A stretch of 64,000 nucleotides of DNA from Cinnamomum chago (GCA_038049695.1 CP142452.1:95859501-95923500); one strand, 5' to 3'. Counted from the first letter of the stretch, positions 36,441 through 49,186 are shown. Translations and numbers: made by a program. The notes: generated by a model from the letters alone, not told the origin.

Positions 36441-39400
36441 TATTCGTGGTGCATGTAATGATTAAGTGAAGAAGTTAAATAATTAAATTAAAATTTTAAA
36501 CGCCCTTTTTCAATTAGGACAGGGCCGGGTCACTAAGTATAGATGACCAAGGTGCAGTCCATGTTATAATGAGGTCAGAAAGTCGGTGCTGGGCGTTCAT
36601 GAAGCCGTTGAACATAGGCCTAAAGTTACCCTCTACGGACATTGAAATCTCCCATCAAGTTAATGGAAGCAATTCTGGTGTTAAATTGATCACACCTAAT
36701 TCATTATGAGAAAACTTCCAAAAAGTAAGAGTTCACTCACGAGCAATTGGGCTCAGCAATAGGCTTGCAGGTCCCAAAAACTGGTTTCTGATCAGCACTC
36801 TTTTTTCTACGACTCTTCGTCCCATCACAGCTAATGTTCCTGCAGAAAAGGGCCAACTAATTCAAAGAAATGGTATAAAAAAAGAAACAAACCCACCCAT
36901 TTTGTATATGTTAGAGCCAAGGAGTTTATTTTATTAATATCAGTTGGGAGGAACACCAAAGCTCAACCTCATCATACCTTACTAGCCAATAGTCATATTG
37001 TCAAAATACCGCAGAGTCATTTTTACTGATTTCTATTTTGACCCTCTGTTATTATATATAGCCATTGCGAGCAACAGGCGAGGTAGTTGACCATAGTGTG
37101 CATGCATCTATTCCTCCTTGATGGATTTGGATGCGGAGACTTCGACATATGACCGAAGCTCTATGTGTGTTACGATGATTGAGAAGCTCCATGAATCTCT
37201 TCGTCATTTGTCTCTCCTATGAGATAGAATAATACCAACTCTAGGAATCCCTTATCCTCGTAAGAGATGGATTTGGATGCGAGACTCCGACACTCCGGCC
37301 TCGTATCCTCAGCTCGCACCATAAATGTCGTTGCGCTTTCGTGACTAATTAAAAAAATTGCTACATTGAGGTTTGAGAATATTGCACTGTGCCGTGTGTA
37401 TCTTTAAAGTGGAAAACCTAATATTTTGCTTCATTCACCCGAATTTTTACACTACTAACGATCTCCCCCCACCTTTTCTTTTGTGTTTTATTCCTTCTTA
37501 ATGGCAGAGTGAGTTGACTTTGGTCATTTTTTTTTCTCTTTTGACTATTTTGCCAAGAATCCCACGATGTCATGAGGATTTCAAAAAAAAAATAGTAAAT
37601 CCCACAATATCATGGGATTGTAGGTGTTTTTTTTTTCTTTTTGAAGAATTTTTAAAATAAAAACCAAACGCTTATAGTTATAGCTCTTACTTAATGATTG
37701 CAAAATGTGGATTTTCTTTTTTAAAACTCAATATAAGGTGAAAGATAAAAACACATTTTCCTTGTTGTATTCAATCAATCATGTAGTTTCAAAAAGCTGT
37801 TAAATCCTAGAATATTATGGGTTTATCTTATTTAACTTGGATTTTTTTTTATAGAGTTTGTACAGAAAACTTGTAGATTTCTTGTTGCCATTAAATGATT
37901 ACTAAATGTGCTTTTGTACTTCAAAAATCAATATATGGTGAAAGATCAAAATCGTCATTTTGTTTTGGAACAAAACCCCACTATATCATGGATGTTGGAT
38001 AAAACTGTAAAAAATAACTTACTAAAAAAGTCAAATGACTATCCTATCATTTGGGGATCTTTTGTCGTCGTGGAGCCCAACTTTAAGAGAAGTTAAATCA
38101 TATATGCTATGTGCCATTCTCTGTGGAGAATAGAAAGGCCCACAAACAAGGGGACAAATCATCCACTCATATGTGGACTGAGTCAAGATCTTTATCCAGT
38201 TGTGATTGTGAGTGGACCAATTATAATCCCACATATCACTCTAAGGCAGTCTGCCCACGTCCAAAGCAAGGTTGCCCGGTGATGAAGTGAACCATGGTTG
38301 GTCTACCCCATCACTATGGGTCTGCCCGTGAGAGACCCCATTCCACACTAACTGTAGATTAACTTTTACCAGATTTGGCGCAACATCACTGTCTGCTTTT
38401 AATGCAGTCTACGCCTTTGATTACCTTTCAACAACGTTGCAAAGGACTAGATGCCCATTATAGAGTTTTCGTAAAAGGCGTAGATTGTACTGTAGTTCTA
38501 AGAAGACTTGCAGGGAACTAGCAGGGAATGAGAGAGGACTTTTGCTTCTGAAATGTAAACGCGGACAATAACTGTCTAGAATTTCCTAATAGATTTTGCA
38601 GATCAAGTTTACCTGATGGCAATAAAGTTTGTGCCCCCTGCTTCCCTTCCCTCTAAATCATTCCTTCTAACAAAGAGAGAGAAAATCACCTGGCAATCTG
38701 CGGATGCTTCTGCGGATTCCATGTCCCTCCAAATCCCCCCTCTGATCCACCCACACCCACACCCACACCCTCCACCACCTTGCATATCTCCCCCTTCCCC
38801 TTCTTCGCTGTAGCACTCGTCGCCTTCCTATCTCTACCCACCTTCACCTTCACCTTCACCGTCGCCGATTCTTTTGTGTCCACCGCACCGCACTTGAGAA
38901 TGTTGCGAAACAACTGACACGCAGCCCTAGACCTCCTCGTCTTCGAGTTCGTGAATGAAGAAGTCCACGACGCTTGGCTCTTCTCACCCTTCCTACCATC
39001 CTTCTTCAACCCATGATCATCACCCAAAGGAGTTGTTGCAACAAAACAACTATCTGTAACCGTATTGATCTCCTTCAAATCATCATTCAGAGGTTCCGCA
39101 TCCACACTCTTTCCGTCTCCTCCTCCTCCACCTTCCACTTCGAGTTTAAAAGTGACTCTCCGTTTTACTGAATGAGCCTTCTCCATCTTAGTCTCTTCTG
39201 GCTTGCACGATGAGTCACCATAGGCTTCGGGATTCTTCACGGTGGTGCATTGCAGTGTCTTGTCTTCAACCGGATCGGGTTTTTGAATAGACGTAGCAGT
39301 TTCAGCTGAAGCACACTGATCTGCTGGTGATCATGTGTAATTAATTAGCCTAAATGTATATTAAAGATTCATCATCATCATCATCATCATCTTCTTCATT

Positions 39401-40086
39401 AATAAACTAAAAAGGAGAATATTCATGTGGATCCATTCCTCACCTGATGGTGAGAAATATTCATGTGCAAAAGAGGAAAAGCCATAGCAGCAAAAAAAGA
39501 ATATTCATGTGCACTATAGTGAGGGATAGATGCAAGTGAATGTCCTCCTACTAAAAAGGTATGAGTGATATATTAATTGGGACGAGTACCAGAAGGGAAT
39601 GCTGAGATCTCGGAGCCTTTAAGGATATACTCGTTATCGGCAATAGGAGTGATGAGGTCGTCATCCAGCAAGTCTTGCCAAACATACCCTGTCTTATATT
39701 GCCTGCACATCAACAACATTTATTATGAAATCAAACTCAAAGAAACCAACGCGTACTGATCTACGAACCTTTTGTAGGACCAGGAGAAGGAATATGGCAT
39801 GTCTTTTCCGCGTAGATCGGATAGCCATCGCTTCACATCTGCATGTAAGCGTTTTGAAGAGAAGAATGTTGTTAATTGATATGAAGAAAAATCGAAGATG
39901 TCATGTGAATGATAGATTTTTCAATGAAAATGGAAGAAGAAGAAGAAGAAGAAGAAAACCTCTTAAATGAACGCCAGACCGATTCATGTGATGGACGCGG
40001 ATGAGATGCGGGTGTTCGACCTTTCCCATTCGACTCAAGAAGTAGATTATGTGGAGGCGTCTAACCTCGACCTGTTTGGATTCCAT
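36032..40086 (-). CDS. SOK: SOSEKI (DUF966) polarity protein
   Basis: Six coding exons on the minus strand: 40086-39960, 39838-39769, 39702-39590, 39320-38690, 36839-36741 and 36233-36032. They total 1,242 bases, or 413 residues, and all junctions are GT/AG and in phase. Residues 5-97 form the DIX-like domain ([57 protein letters not shown]). Exon 4 carries the conserved [19 protein letters not shown]. The C-terminus holds a CX2CX11HX3C zinc finger (C346, C349, H361, C365; [20 protein letters not shown]). Family knowledge: SOSEKI proteins polymerise through the DIX-like domain and mark cell edges in plant polarity and division orientation. Intron 4 is 1,850 bp. An acceptor (TTTCCACAG) four bases before the ATG indicates a 5'UTR intron. 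The exon 4 donor overlaps a TGA, so intron retention would end the protein at 314 residues. A MITE lies in intron 3. Paralogue number within SOK1-5 is not assigned. Confidence 0.94.
39416..39549. mobile_element. small MITE, family C, in SOSEKI intron 3
   Basis: 134 bp flanked by a 10-bp direct repeat ACTAAAAAGG (39406-39415 and 39550-39559). The left end AGAATATTCATGTGGATCCA and the right end, inverted, AGGACATTCACTTGCATCTA are similar inverted repeats. A second copy lies at 50754-50933. The 9-10 bp duplication suggests a Mutator-like origin. Confidence 0.65.
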
Positions 40087-42442
40087 TTTCCTGTGGAAAG
40101 GAAATCAAACAAAATCATTTCCTAATTAAAATAAAATAAATGAAAGTACGTAGGATACAGAAAAAAAAAAAAAAAAAAAAACTCATCGATATTCATAACG
40201 ACGAAATTTAGTTTCAGGAATCCATATCTGAAGGTGAAGCCAACCTCTGTTTCTGGTTTAGGCCTTTTGTTTGCTGGGATTCTGTATTTTTGTCTTGTTA
40301 TGGATGGAGATTTGTAGAGAGAATGCAGTTATTAAGGGGAAACGGGAAGCGATTCCTAGGCTTTTGTAGATAGGAGCGGGGGTCGAAATTAGAAGTTTTA
40401 ATGAGTGTGGGTTGTATCCTGGCCATCCCACAAAGCAGGATACTCAACATGTCAGCAGCCATTCCCTCGTCCTATTAAGTTTGCAAATTCTGCAAAGTAT
40501 AATATATAGGGTATTTTGGCTTACAAAATTATATAAATCGCTATATATCCAGCTTCTTAAAATGCTTGGGGCTTTTTGATCGATCATTTATGATCCACCT
40601 ATCTAGATATTTTGGCTTACAGAAATCTCCAAATTGTGATATATATGGCATCCAAGGTGCTTCTGTGATTCTAGATGAGGGATAACATTTTGTAATTCTC
40701 CGTACCAAACATGCCCTAAGTTAACCTTCAAAACTTTTTTCCTATCCTTTGGGCCCAAAACCTCTTGCACACGCACGGTGTTTGGGTTGGATTTATATTA
40801 ATTAAGTGGTGGGCCTTGATCCCATCAATCAGGCAATCCTAGCCGCCTAGATGATATCTTAAAGTCCAAACTGATTCTTTTTGTAAGAATGGCCCACTCC
40901 ACGCATTCATATTAATGGATATCCCCTGAATATTGGGATGCAGTAAACTAAATTTCCCAATGCTCCTTGACAGAATGACCAGACAAGCTTTGTTACTTAA
41001 AATTTGGTAACCACCGGGACAGGGTTTGGTCAAATTGCCTCAAGTCTCAAGTCTCAAGTCTTATGGAAGATGGGCACTGTAAAAAAAAGAAGAAAAAGAT
41101 TTTCTTAATTAAATCGCAATAAATCAGGTGTACAATACAAACGGGTGGAAAAAAAAAAAAAAAAACCGAATGGAACCTTTTCACAAGATGCTTCTCCAGC
41201 ATGGGAACCTCCACTATTTCCATCACAAAAAGAAATCACAAATTCCCCTCTCTATTTTCTTGCTTCCTCTGCTGTGTCTGCAACTGGTTTGATTGATTTC
41301 TTCAGAGAGAGCTTGCTAGACAGAGATGTGCAACCAGATTTCAGAAAACGGAAAGCAAATAACAATTAGAAAATCGAAAATGGAAAAAAAATCAAGGCTT
41401 CTAAGATATTTTTACCTAATAATATCAGCAGAAGACATCCTTCCAAAATAATTATTTGAAATTTAAGAACGTAAGCTAATTACATGAAATTGATATTTCT
41501 ATATGCGAATTACGAATTACGTCCAAGATTTCAAAGAAATTCCGATTCATATTCAATACCCCATTTGACCTAATTTGGATTAAGATAAAGCGTTAAATGC
41601 TTGTGACTCCTCATCTTGATCTGTTGTTGAAATATAATCACTCTGAAAATGAGTGATTATTAATTTTTTTATTAATTTTTTTCTCAAAGGGGGGAATTAT
41701 TAGAACAAAAGGAAATACAAGGGGATCAGTCTATTGACTGATCTAGATTGAAACCAAAATTCATTGTGCATCGAGCCCTAGATAGCCAAATTCATATTAA
41801 AAGGAAAATGAGTATCGGTTAATAATGGCTATTTATCTTTGCATTTGTTTCTTCAAATTTACAACCAGTTTTGGGAGCGTATGATTCTTAAAATTTCGAG
41901 GTATTCAATTTCGTGCAAAGAAATGGGCCCTTGGAACATTGGTAGGGTCTTAAATTTAGTTATCTATTTGGCTTTTTTCAAAGGGCAGAACTGGCTAATG
42001 ACTTTTTGTTCAGACTCAAGCCTAAATATGATGTATTTTCTTAAAGGACTTTGCTGACTCCTTACTGGCTTCATTAGCAGCTCTGCTCTGACATCAACAT
42101 TGATATTTCATGTTTTCAACATGAGCATTTTGCCAATTTGCAAATGTAGAAATTTTGGGCACTGCCTTCAAGTAAATCTAATTGATGTTGTATCAGGCGA
42201 TTCGGATAATAACTTTGTCATCTTTCTCCTTGGATGGGTGTAGTAAAATTTGCCATCATATTAAAGCAAATGCCCCTCCTAATCTTTTGCCTTTTTTTAT
42301 ATTTTCATTAATATCTTAGTACACGTTGATCACATTTAAAATTTAGTGAGTTATTCATAAGGAATCTGCAGATTTCTGTATCCACATTTCACACGCAGCT
42401 CTAAAATGTCACGTGGGCTTAGTGAATTTATCCGGAGTTAAT
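40087..42442. other. SOSEKI upstream region and intergenic DNA
   Basis: A likely leader exon (about 40246-40360 on the minus strand, CT-rich in transcript sense) and a 5'UTR intron reaching the acceptor near 40091 are suggested. No TATA box was confidently placed. The remainder shows no protein-like frame. Confidence 0.4.
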
Positions 42443-42584
42443 CAAAAAGTCTACTTGGACAAACTTTTTGGCCTGAATTTTGGCCAACCCCCATGGTTTG
42501 CATTGAATATCACTATGATATTCAATGCAAACCATGGGGGTTGGCCAAAATTCGGGCCAAAAAGTTTGTCCATGTAGCATTACT
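42443..42584. mobile_element. foldback MITE with near-perfect 62-bp arms
   Basis: The arms at 42451-42512 and 42516-42577 are inverted repeats with only two mismatches in 62, separated by a 3-base loop. Flanks carry a perfect 10-bp direct repeat CGGAGTTAAT (42433-42442 and 42585-42594). High arm identity indicates a young copy. The flanking repeat length suggests a Mutator-like element, but the outermost bases (CAAAAAGTCTAC and GTAGCATTACT) pair poorly, so the exact borders are uncertain. Confidence 0.8.
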
Positions 42585-42594
42585 CGGAGTTAAT

Positions 42595-43638
42595 TCAGGT
42601 GCATACCAGACTGTGACATTTAATTAATCATAACAAGGAGATCCACAGCTTGACCGAGTGCATGACTACCAAATAGTTTGCCATGATGGGTTATCACCAA
42701 AACATTTTAGTGGTGAACTTGAAACTCTTTAGTGCAACTATAAGGTTCATTGGTAAGGTGGGTCACTTTCTAATGGATAAATCTTAAATTAAAAAGAGTA
42801 CTCGGTGGCTAAGATTGTCTGATAGGTGCAATTTTGATGGCATGACCCTCTGATATACGGGCCATAAGTTGAAAGGCTGAGATCTCAAAATATTTGAGTA
42901 GTGGAATAGGTGGGTTATAGATGTTAAACAGTGCGCTCTACTAGAGTGGGAGTATTGAAAAGTATTTATGCCGACTCTACTAAACACACTGAGGTTATAG
43001 TGGCAATGGCTGGTGAAGAAACTTAATACGGTATTAAGCAAGTTAAAATCGCTAGAGGGGCGCTGAAAAAACTTAATACTAAAAGTATCAAAGGACAACA
43101 TAGATAAACAAACGATATAAAACTGGAAGGAAAATTCATCAAATCAATTTCATAGAGCAGTGGTCTCCTGCTATTCCCTACCTTTACTTGATCTATGCAA
43201 TCATATCACAAGCTGTTCCATGAGGATGCATCATCATCAATCTCATTTCAGTGGGTTTATATACACCATTGAATTGACAAATCAAATCATTAAAACCACA
43301 CATTCTCGTACCAACCGGACTTGATTTCACAATTTAGATATACAAATTCATTGTATTCAAAGCTTTCTGGGAAAAAGACTGTCTGAGAATGTAGTAATCC
43401 TTTGACTTTATTATTCATAATTAACCCTCACCTTCCGAATGAGAAAGAAGAGCAGGATCAAAAGAAATGGATGCAATTTGCAATATAAAAGTCGAATAAT
43501 AAGCAGAGTCATATAAAAGGAAAGAAATAAGAAATTGCTTAGCACGCGCACGCACTCCTTCAATGTAGAAAAAAGAATGAAAGACCGACCTAAGATCAGA
43601 CCTTTTTGAGTCTAAATTCAAAAACCCCATCTAAAAAG

Positions 43639-43690
<52 letters not shown>

Positions 43691-43840
43691 CCTACTTGAG
43701 AATTGAGTTGAACTTTATCACGGACTGTTTTGTTTGAAGAAGCAGGGAATCCATTGGCTTTTCTTGTGCACTGACACTTAAATAGCAATACAAGGTCGTC
43801 TCATGAAAACTGCAATGCAAAACATTGATATAATATCAGG
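42595..43840. other. intergenic, no supported gene
   Basis: Contains a GA microsatellite at 43642-43687. Open frames here look like no known family. Confidence 0.4.
43642..43687. repeat. (GA)n microsatellite
   Basis: An uninterrupted GA run of about 46 bases. Confidence 0.95.
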
Positions 43841-45380
43841 CCGTTTTAGACAAGCATGTAGATCACTGGACGTTTTGGTAGCTCGTGGTAATGGGTAAGA
43901 ATGCAACAGATGGATTGACATTTAAATGTGTCAATGGACCCGACTGACCTACCTCTTTGGCTCGATCAGTCCGTTTACAATTGACGAGTCCTGCATACAG
44001 GTCGTGCTCCGACACAACCCCTAGACCTCAAATTTTGTAACCCTTTGGCAAAATAGGCTTGCCCAGCTTCTCTCATTTAAAGCCTACTGGTATATTTGGA
44101 CCTGGGTCAAACCGGACAGTCTTAGATTGGATGATGGAGAGAGTCTCACCTAACTCCCTTTTGCTTGTAGCATACTGGATTAAAACTCCAGCCAATCGCA
44201 GGACTTTGTAATTACATGCACGTCCGTCTTCATTCATCCACCATTATTGAACGTTGTTTCAAATGATTCTGAAGCAAGCCATTGGCGTTAGGCTTCATCC
44301 ATTACATTTTGGATTTTAGCCCTTGGAGAGTAACGAGCATCCGTGGCTTAAATTTCACGGAGTGTGATGAAATGTCATGATGGATACAGGAATCGAACCC
44401 GTTAGTGACTGATAGATTTTCTTCAAAAGACCAGAGAAGAGGAGATAGAGTAGCCCATATCTGGTGAGAAGTAAACTTCATCCATTTCTAGCACGTTGGT
44501 AACAGGTGAGGAAGCTGTGGATGTGAGAATTCCACGCTGCCCTTAAAACAGGGATTCCTCACAGATAAGATATGTATAGTTCATGATTTCACATTAGTAT
44601 TTGTACATTTCAAGGGAAATATATAACTAAGTAAAATTGGTATTGATGTATAATATGTAAAACTAAGGATTTCCAAATCTCATGGAGAAGAGTTGGAATT
44701 GAAAACCCTTAAAAAGTGATTAGGGTCTCCACCGGCCGAATCCGCAAGGTTTTATAACCGTCGAACATAAACTTTTTAAATCTTGGAAAAGCCAATGAGG
44801 AATCCCCAACGATTTAATTCCCAAATATGACTTGCACGATAATAAAAAGACATCAATAGTAAAGTTCTCGGCGGCACGAACTTTTACTTTATCCACAACC
44901 AAAAAAACTTACCTCATAGGAAATAGGAATATTTACCGTATGACTATTCTTACATCTAACATTTGCTCCAAATTAGTCGAATTTATATAATTTTTGCAGA
45001 ATTGTTAGTACAATAATAGTGAAATATTTCATTGTCCTAGGATATCGCATAGAATGATGTATGTGATATCACACGGCCTTAGGATATCGCAGGGCATGAT
45101 GTGTGTGATATCGCAAGGCCCTAGTATATTACACGAGGGAAATACTTATACTTTGACCTCTTATGGGAGAATGTCAGGACTATGGACAGCTCTCCAGACA
45201 ATATCTTTAAACAAATAAATAAAGTGGCCACTTTACCACACTTTCTCTCTAAAATACTTTACCTTATGCAAAATAAACATAAATTCTACTTTCTTAGAAA
45301 ATATACTTTACAGTTACTTAACCATGCATTATCTTTCACACTGATTTTACATTAATTAATTTACTTTATTTCACAGGGCA
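43840..45380. repeat. segmental duplication, left member of the distal block
   Basis: Matches 52800-54040 in the same orientation. Shared words include GTCTCACCTAACTCCCTTT against GTCTGACCTAACTCCCTTT, TCCGTGGCTTAAATTTCACG against TCCGTGGCTTAAGTTTCACG, GAACCCGTTAGTGA, GATAGATTTTCTTCA, and farther right an AATACTTTA-C-TATGCAAAA type run. No coding capacity. It lies in the far 5' flank of SOSEKI. Confidence 0.8.
45035..45135. repeat. short tandem array with GATATC palindromes
   Basis: Two and a half units of about 45 bases, each with CCTAGGATATCGCA or a close variant and an ATGATGTGTGTGATATC word. Confidence 0.75.
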
Positions 45381-45605
45381 GTAAGTTAAATTAAAAAGGT
45401 GAGACGAAGAATAAAATAAAATGAGATACAGTGGTAAAGAGGTTTGGTTTTGTATTTACTTCTGTGAGGTAAAAAACAATTGACTTGTAGTAAATTTGGT
45501 GGTTAAGAATAGTGCCGCGAGACTTTCTATCCAAATTAGGTAAGGAGGACTATTTGGCCCTTGGGGGTACTTTACCTTTACGTTTACTTAATCGATAAAC
45601 AAACA

Positions 45606-45690
45606 AACATGCCGGGAACTTGTAGTGGGATCACTTCACAACACCACAAACATGCCAGGAACTAGTAGTGGGATCGCATCACAGCGATGT
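45606..45690. repeat. about 45-bp tandem duplication
   Basis: AACATGCCGGGAACTTGTAG, then TGGGATCACTTCACA, is repeated with a few differences about 45 bases later. It lies at the left edge of the SOSEKI relic. Confidence 0.8.
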
Positions 45691-46250
45691 CTGCTCATTT
45701 TGTTGTCCGATCCTATCATTCCTTGTTCATTTTTCTGTCGCATTTCAATTTCTTCATTTTATCTAAAAAAGTCAAAAACTAAAGAGGGAACATGTATAGA
45801 AGCCAGGGAAAAACAGTCCAAAGGCCCCAACCAATGGAGAGTGAAAGCTATGAAGAAAGAAGGCAAGTAATTTCTGGCTCTTTACTTTACTGGTTTTCAG
45901 GGTGGTAATCATAGAATCGACAAAGATGCATGAACAAGAGGAATCAGAGCTTGCCGGCCCTGAAACAACAAAATCACAATTACTAGTTGGTGTTTATTTA
46001 CTTGTTACATGACTGGGGACGATTCTTTTGTCGTCGCTGTGGCGGTCAACTTGTCCTTTGCTGTCCGGGCCATCGATCTCAGCACCTGGCGCACCTTCTC
46101 CTCCTCGGCTTTTCATGGTTCTACAAGACTTCATATGTGTGTGTGCAGTTTCTCACACACTGACTACAATGCATACCAATATCATCAATACAAACAATTA
46201 GTTTGCCAACAAAGACGAACACCCGTGACTCCAAAATCAGATAATCAACC
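45655..46250 (-). pseudogene. SOSEKI last-exon pseudogene (tandem duplicate relic)
   Basis: It aligns with the SOSEKI last exon and 3' flank at 35680-36260. On the minus strand, the acceptor context (ATTGTAG|TCAGTGTG) is kept, followed by recognisable pieces of the zinc-finger exon (HTHMKSCR in the parent). About 17 bases of the finger are missing, including the GKHFKP region, so the frame shifts and soon stops. The tail still shows ATGAAAAGCCGAGGAGG. Exons 1-5 were not found to the right. The relic continues at 48914-48985 beyond the solo LTR. This is a dead copy of a host gene. Confidence 0.82.
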
Positions 46251-46336
46251 AAAGGACCCGTTGAAAGGAAGCTGTGGTCCACTATGAGACTAGTGTCATC
46301 AAAATTAGCAAAAATAATATAATGAACAACAGGTAG

Positions 46337-48860
46337 TGTCACGTCCCTAAAAATACAACCATGGGATAACGTGAAAAATAAAAATAAATATTCATTTTTC
46401 TGTGTATAATACAACACAAGTTTCCAAAAGTGGACCCACATATTCCAAACTGTGGTGAGTCAAAATAAATTTCATTAAATTCAATGGAAGCGTTATTCAA
46501 TTGGTATCCAAGGTTCATAATTAAGATCCAACACCATCATCAGATGAAGAAATAATAATTAAAGTTGCAGAATAAATCAAATAATTACTAGAGAAAAGTT
46601 TATCATTAAAGAAAGTTCATCTAAAGAAATTCTAAGATGACGTTCTCTCCCAGGTAGGCTCAGATGGCTCCGTAGCCATCTCCGGCTCTCTACCCAGGTT
46701 CGTCAACTGGTTCAAACGCTTGAAACTTTTGACCATCTTCCGTCTCTACATTAGGGTAAGGGTCGGTACCTTTGCACCAATAAACAAAGTAAATAGCAAG
46801 TACGAAAGCATAATTTATAAATAAAACAAAAGATCAATGAGAGTAAAGACATGTAATGATCATAAGAGATTAACAATGGAACAATGATGAAAAGAACGTA
46901 TAACCTAAATCCAATCTACACAATAGAGCAATACAATAATCATACATAAGCACTGCTACTGTTTTGGGTGGTCAACCCTAATCATAAAGCGGGAAAACCC
47001 GTTCTAAGGCCGGCGGTTATAAACCGGTTCGTAATCGAAATCGTAGGCCGGATAAACTGGTTCAAAATTCGGATATTAGAGTGTCCGTACACATCGGTGA
47101 TCAGCAGTCCACATACAACTGCAGTCGTTCGAATATGACCAAATCAATATACATATATATACATATCACAGTATAATAGATCTAATGATTTATAAAGCTC
47201 TGATACAGAAACCTAAGTCAAAGTGAAGGGCTGGCTGCACAATAATTCATAATCGAATACCAAACGAATAATTCGAATAAACCTCTACAATGTCTCAATC
47301 GATTGCCATGCCACATCACGGTCCATATCCAATCAATCATAGGGTATGCAATTAATAAATCAATATCAAACTCAATTATGTATGCAAATCCGAAGGTCAA
47401 GGAATAATCACAAGCCAATTCTAAGGTCAAACATAAGGTCTCATATCCGACAACCACAGGAATCTCTAATAGATAAAAGATCAACGCATCCCTTATCAAT
47501 CAATGGTGCATAGACCCAATTAAGGGTTTTCCAATAGAGATGGGTTGAACCCGAATCTATTAGGATTTCCCTGAAGTCATACAAAGTACTAAATCGCACG
47601 TTGGTAAGATACCGTTTGTCCGAACGGTATTTACTCGGTCCAATGATCAAATTAATAGAGTTCAAAAATATAATTTTTAAAACATTAAAAACCAAAGATA
47701 CCATTCAAAACTAATTTGCAAATAATAATAAGATTTAACAATTTTAGTTTATAATTTTTGAAAACCCGACCCCATCCAATATGTTTCCAAATTCAATTTT
47801 TATAAAATAAGCCAAGGGGTCTAATTTAGTTTTATAAAACCACCAGGGTCCTTATTTCTAATTTATGAGAGCTACTAAGGTCACATGGGATGACATCATC
47901 TGTCATCTCCATCCTCTTCTTTTTTTCCAAGTGTATAATAGGTCAGGGCCATACACAGAAATTCATCTAGATGGCTGGATATTGTCTCTCGCCTGTAGCA
48001 ACCGAATGGGCTGGATAATGGGCCACACTTTTTCTATGCACTCACGGACCGCCAATTCCCACTTCATGTCCAAGTTGTAAACAGCCACACAGAAACCCAT
48101 CCTGGAACAGGCTTCTCGTCAGACGCTGTAAGGCGTAATTGGATAGTGGCCCCCACCCTGGATTAACTTCACCACACTGTTGCCCAGCCACGGACGGCTG
48201 AATGCCCGGACTAGATCCACGATCCAAACACTCTTGGGTCCCACAGTTGATTAAATGCAATTAAAATATTTTCAAGATAATTGATTAAATACAATTAAAA
48301 TATTTTCAAGGTAACTCACGCTCCAAAATTTAAAATCAAAAGATGGTGGCCATATATGTGCAAGGTCTCATCACAAAAAGAGAAAACCAAACATCAAGGG
48401 CATAAAAGGGATTTCTACATGCATCCACACACGAATCAAAGAAGAACACAAGCATTAAATTTACAAATTATGGCTAAGTACTTGCCTGAAATCCGCTGTT
48501 GAAGGAGACGATTTAGAGATCCTACTGCCAAAGCCCAAATGTGCTAACCCAGAGAAAAGTTGGAAGAGAGAGAGAGAGTTGTGTGTGAAAATAAAAGAGT
48601 GTGGTGGTCTATAAATAGGAAATAAAAATAAGAGTTAACTAAAATTCTAAAGAATAGAGTTTAGGTTTTAAAAAAAATATAGGAGTTTGGATTAGAGAAG
48701 GATTAGAGTTTTGGTTTAAGAAAAATTGTTCCACTAAATTGGGTTCGGGTTAACTATGGGTAAGACATCTATCCAACAAGCCTAACTCACCAACCTAAGC
48801 CTAGCGTGGTCCCCACTTAGACTAATCGTGTATTTAATTAAAATACAATCAATTATATAA

Positions 48861-48899
<39 letters not shown>

Positions 48900-48913
48900 C
48901 CCAAAACGTCACA
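46337..48913 (-). mobile_element. solo LTR, probably Ty3/gypsy (2,577 bp)
   Basis: A perfect 5-bp duplication GGTAG flanks it (46332-46336 and 48914-48918). Termini are TG...CA (TGTCACGTCCC at the left, AACGTCACA at the right). No internal region or second LTR is present, so it is the product of recombination between two LTRs. Minus orientation is favoured because the end then reads TAGGGACGTGACA, like the GGGGCGTTACA end of the LTR at 58281. A CCTATTTATAG promoter-like box then lies about 300 bases inside and precedes a CT-rich leader. It is inserted in the SOSEKI relic. Age: younger than the segmental duplication. Confidence 0.85.
48247..48311. repeat. 34-bp tandem duplication within the solo LTR
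   Basis: TTGATTAAATGCAATTAAAA, then TATTTTCAAG, is repeated 34 bases later with two differences. Confidence 0.9.
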
Positions 48914-48985
48914 GGTAGTATAAAATTGTCCTGTGTGGTCAATTTCTCTACAAACAGAAGAACAATATTTGTGCAGAAGAAAAGT
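48914..48985 (-). pseudogene. continuation of the SOSEKI relic right of the solo LTR
   Basis: TAAAATTGTCCTGTGTGGTC and CAGAAGAACAATATTTGTGCAG correspond to TAAAATTGTACTGTGTAATC and CAGAAGATCC-TCATTGTGCAG at about 36316-36400, intron 5 of SOSEKI. This shows that the LTR landed inside the duplicated segment. Confidence 0.7.
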
Positions 48986-49186
48986 AGATAATAATTTTAA
49001 CGTTTATAGTAATCAATTTCTTATGTTCAGTTTCTATCCATCCAAAGCCATCCTTTTGGACACGAGAATACAAAACTTACAATTGAAAAAGTGAAAAGAC
49101 TGGTCTATGATCAATCACAGCCTACTTTTAAATCGTTCAAGTTTGTACAAAAAAAAAAAAAAACACACTGTTCAACTGGTTCTTGT

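Noticed and set aside
38686-39240. SOSEKI ending at TGA 38686-38688 as the full gene
   Set aside because: A consensus donor lies at 38689/38688, and exons 5 and 6 continue in phase to the family's zinc-finger C-terminus, so this stop is most likely intronic.
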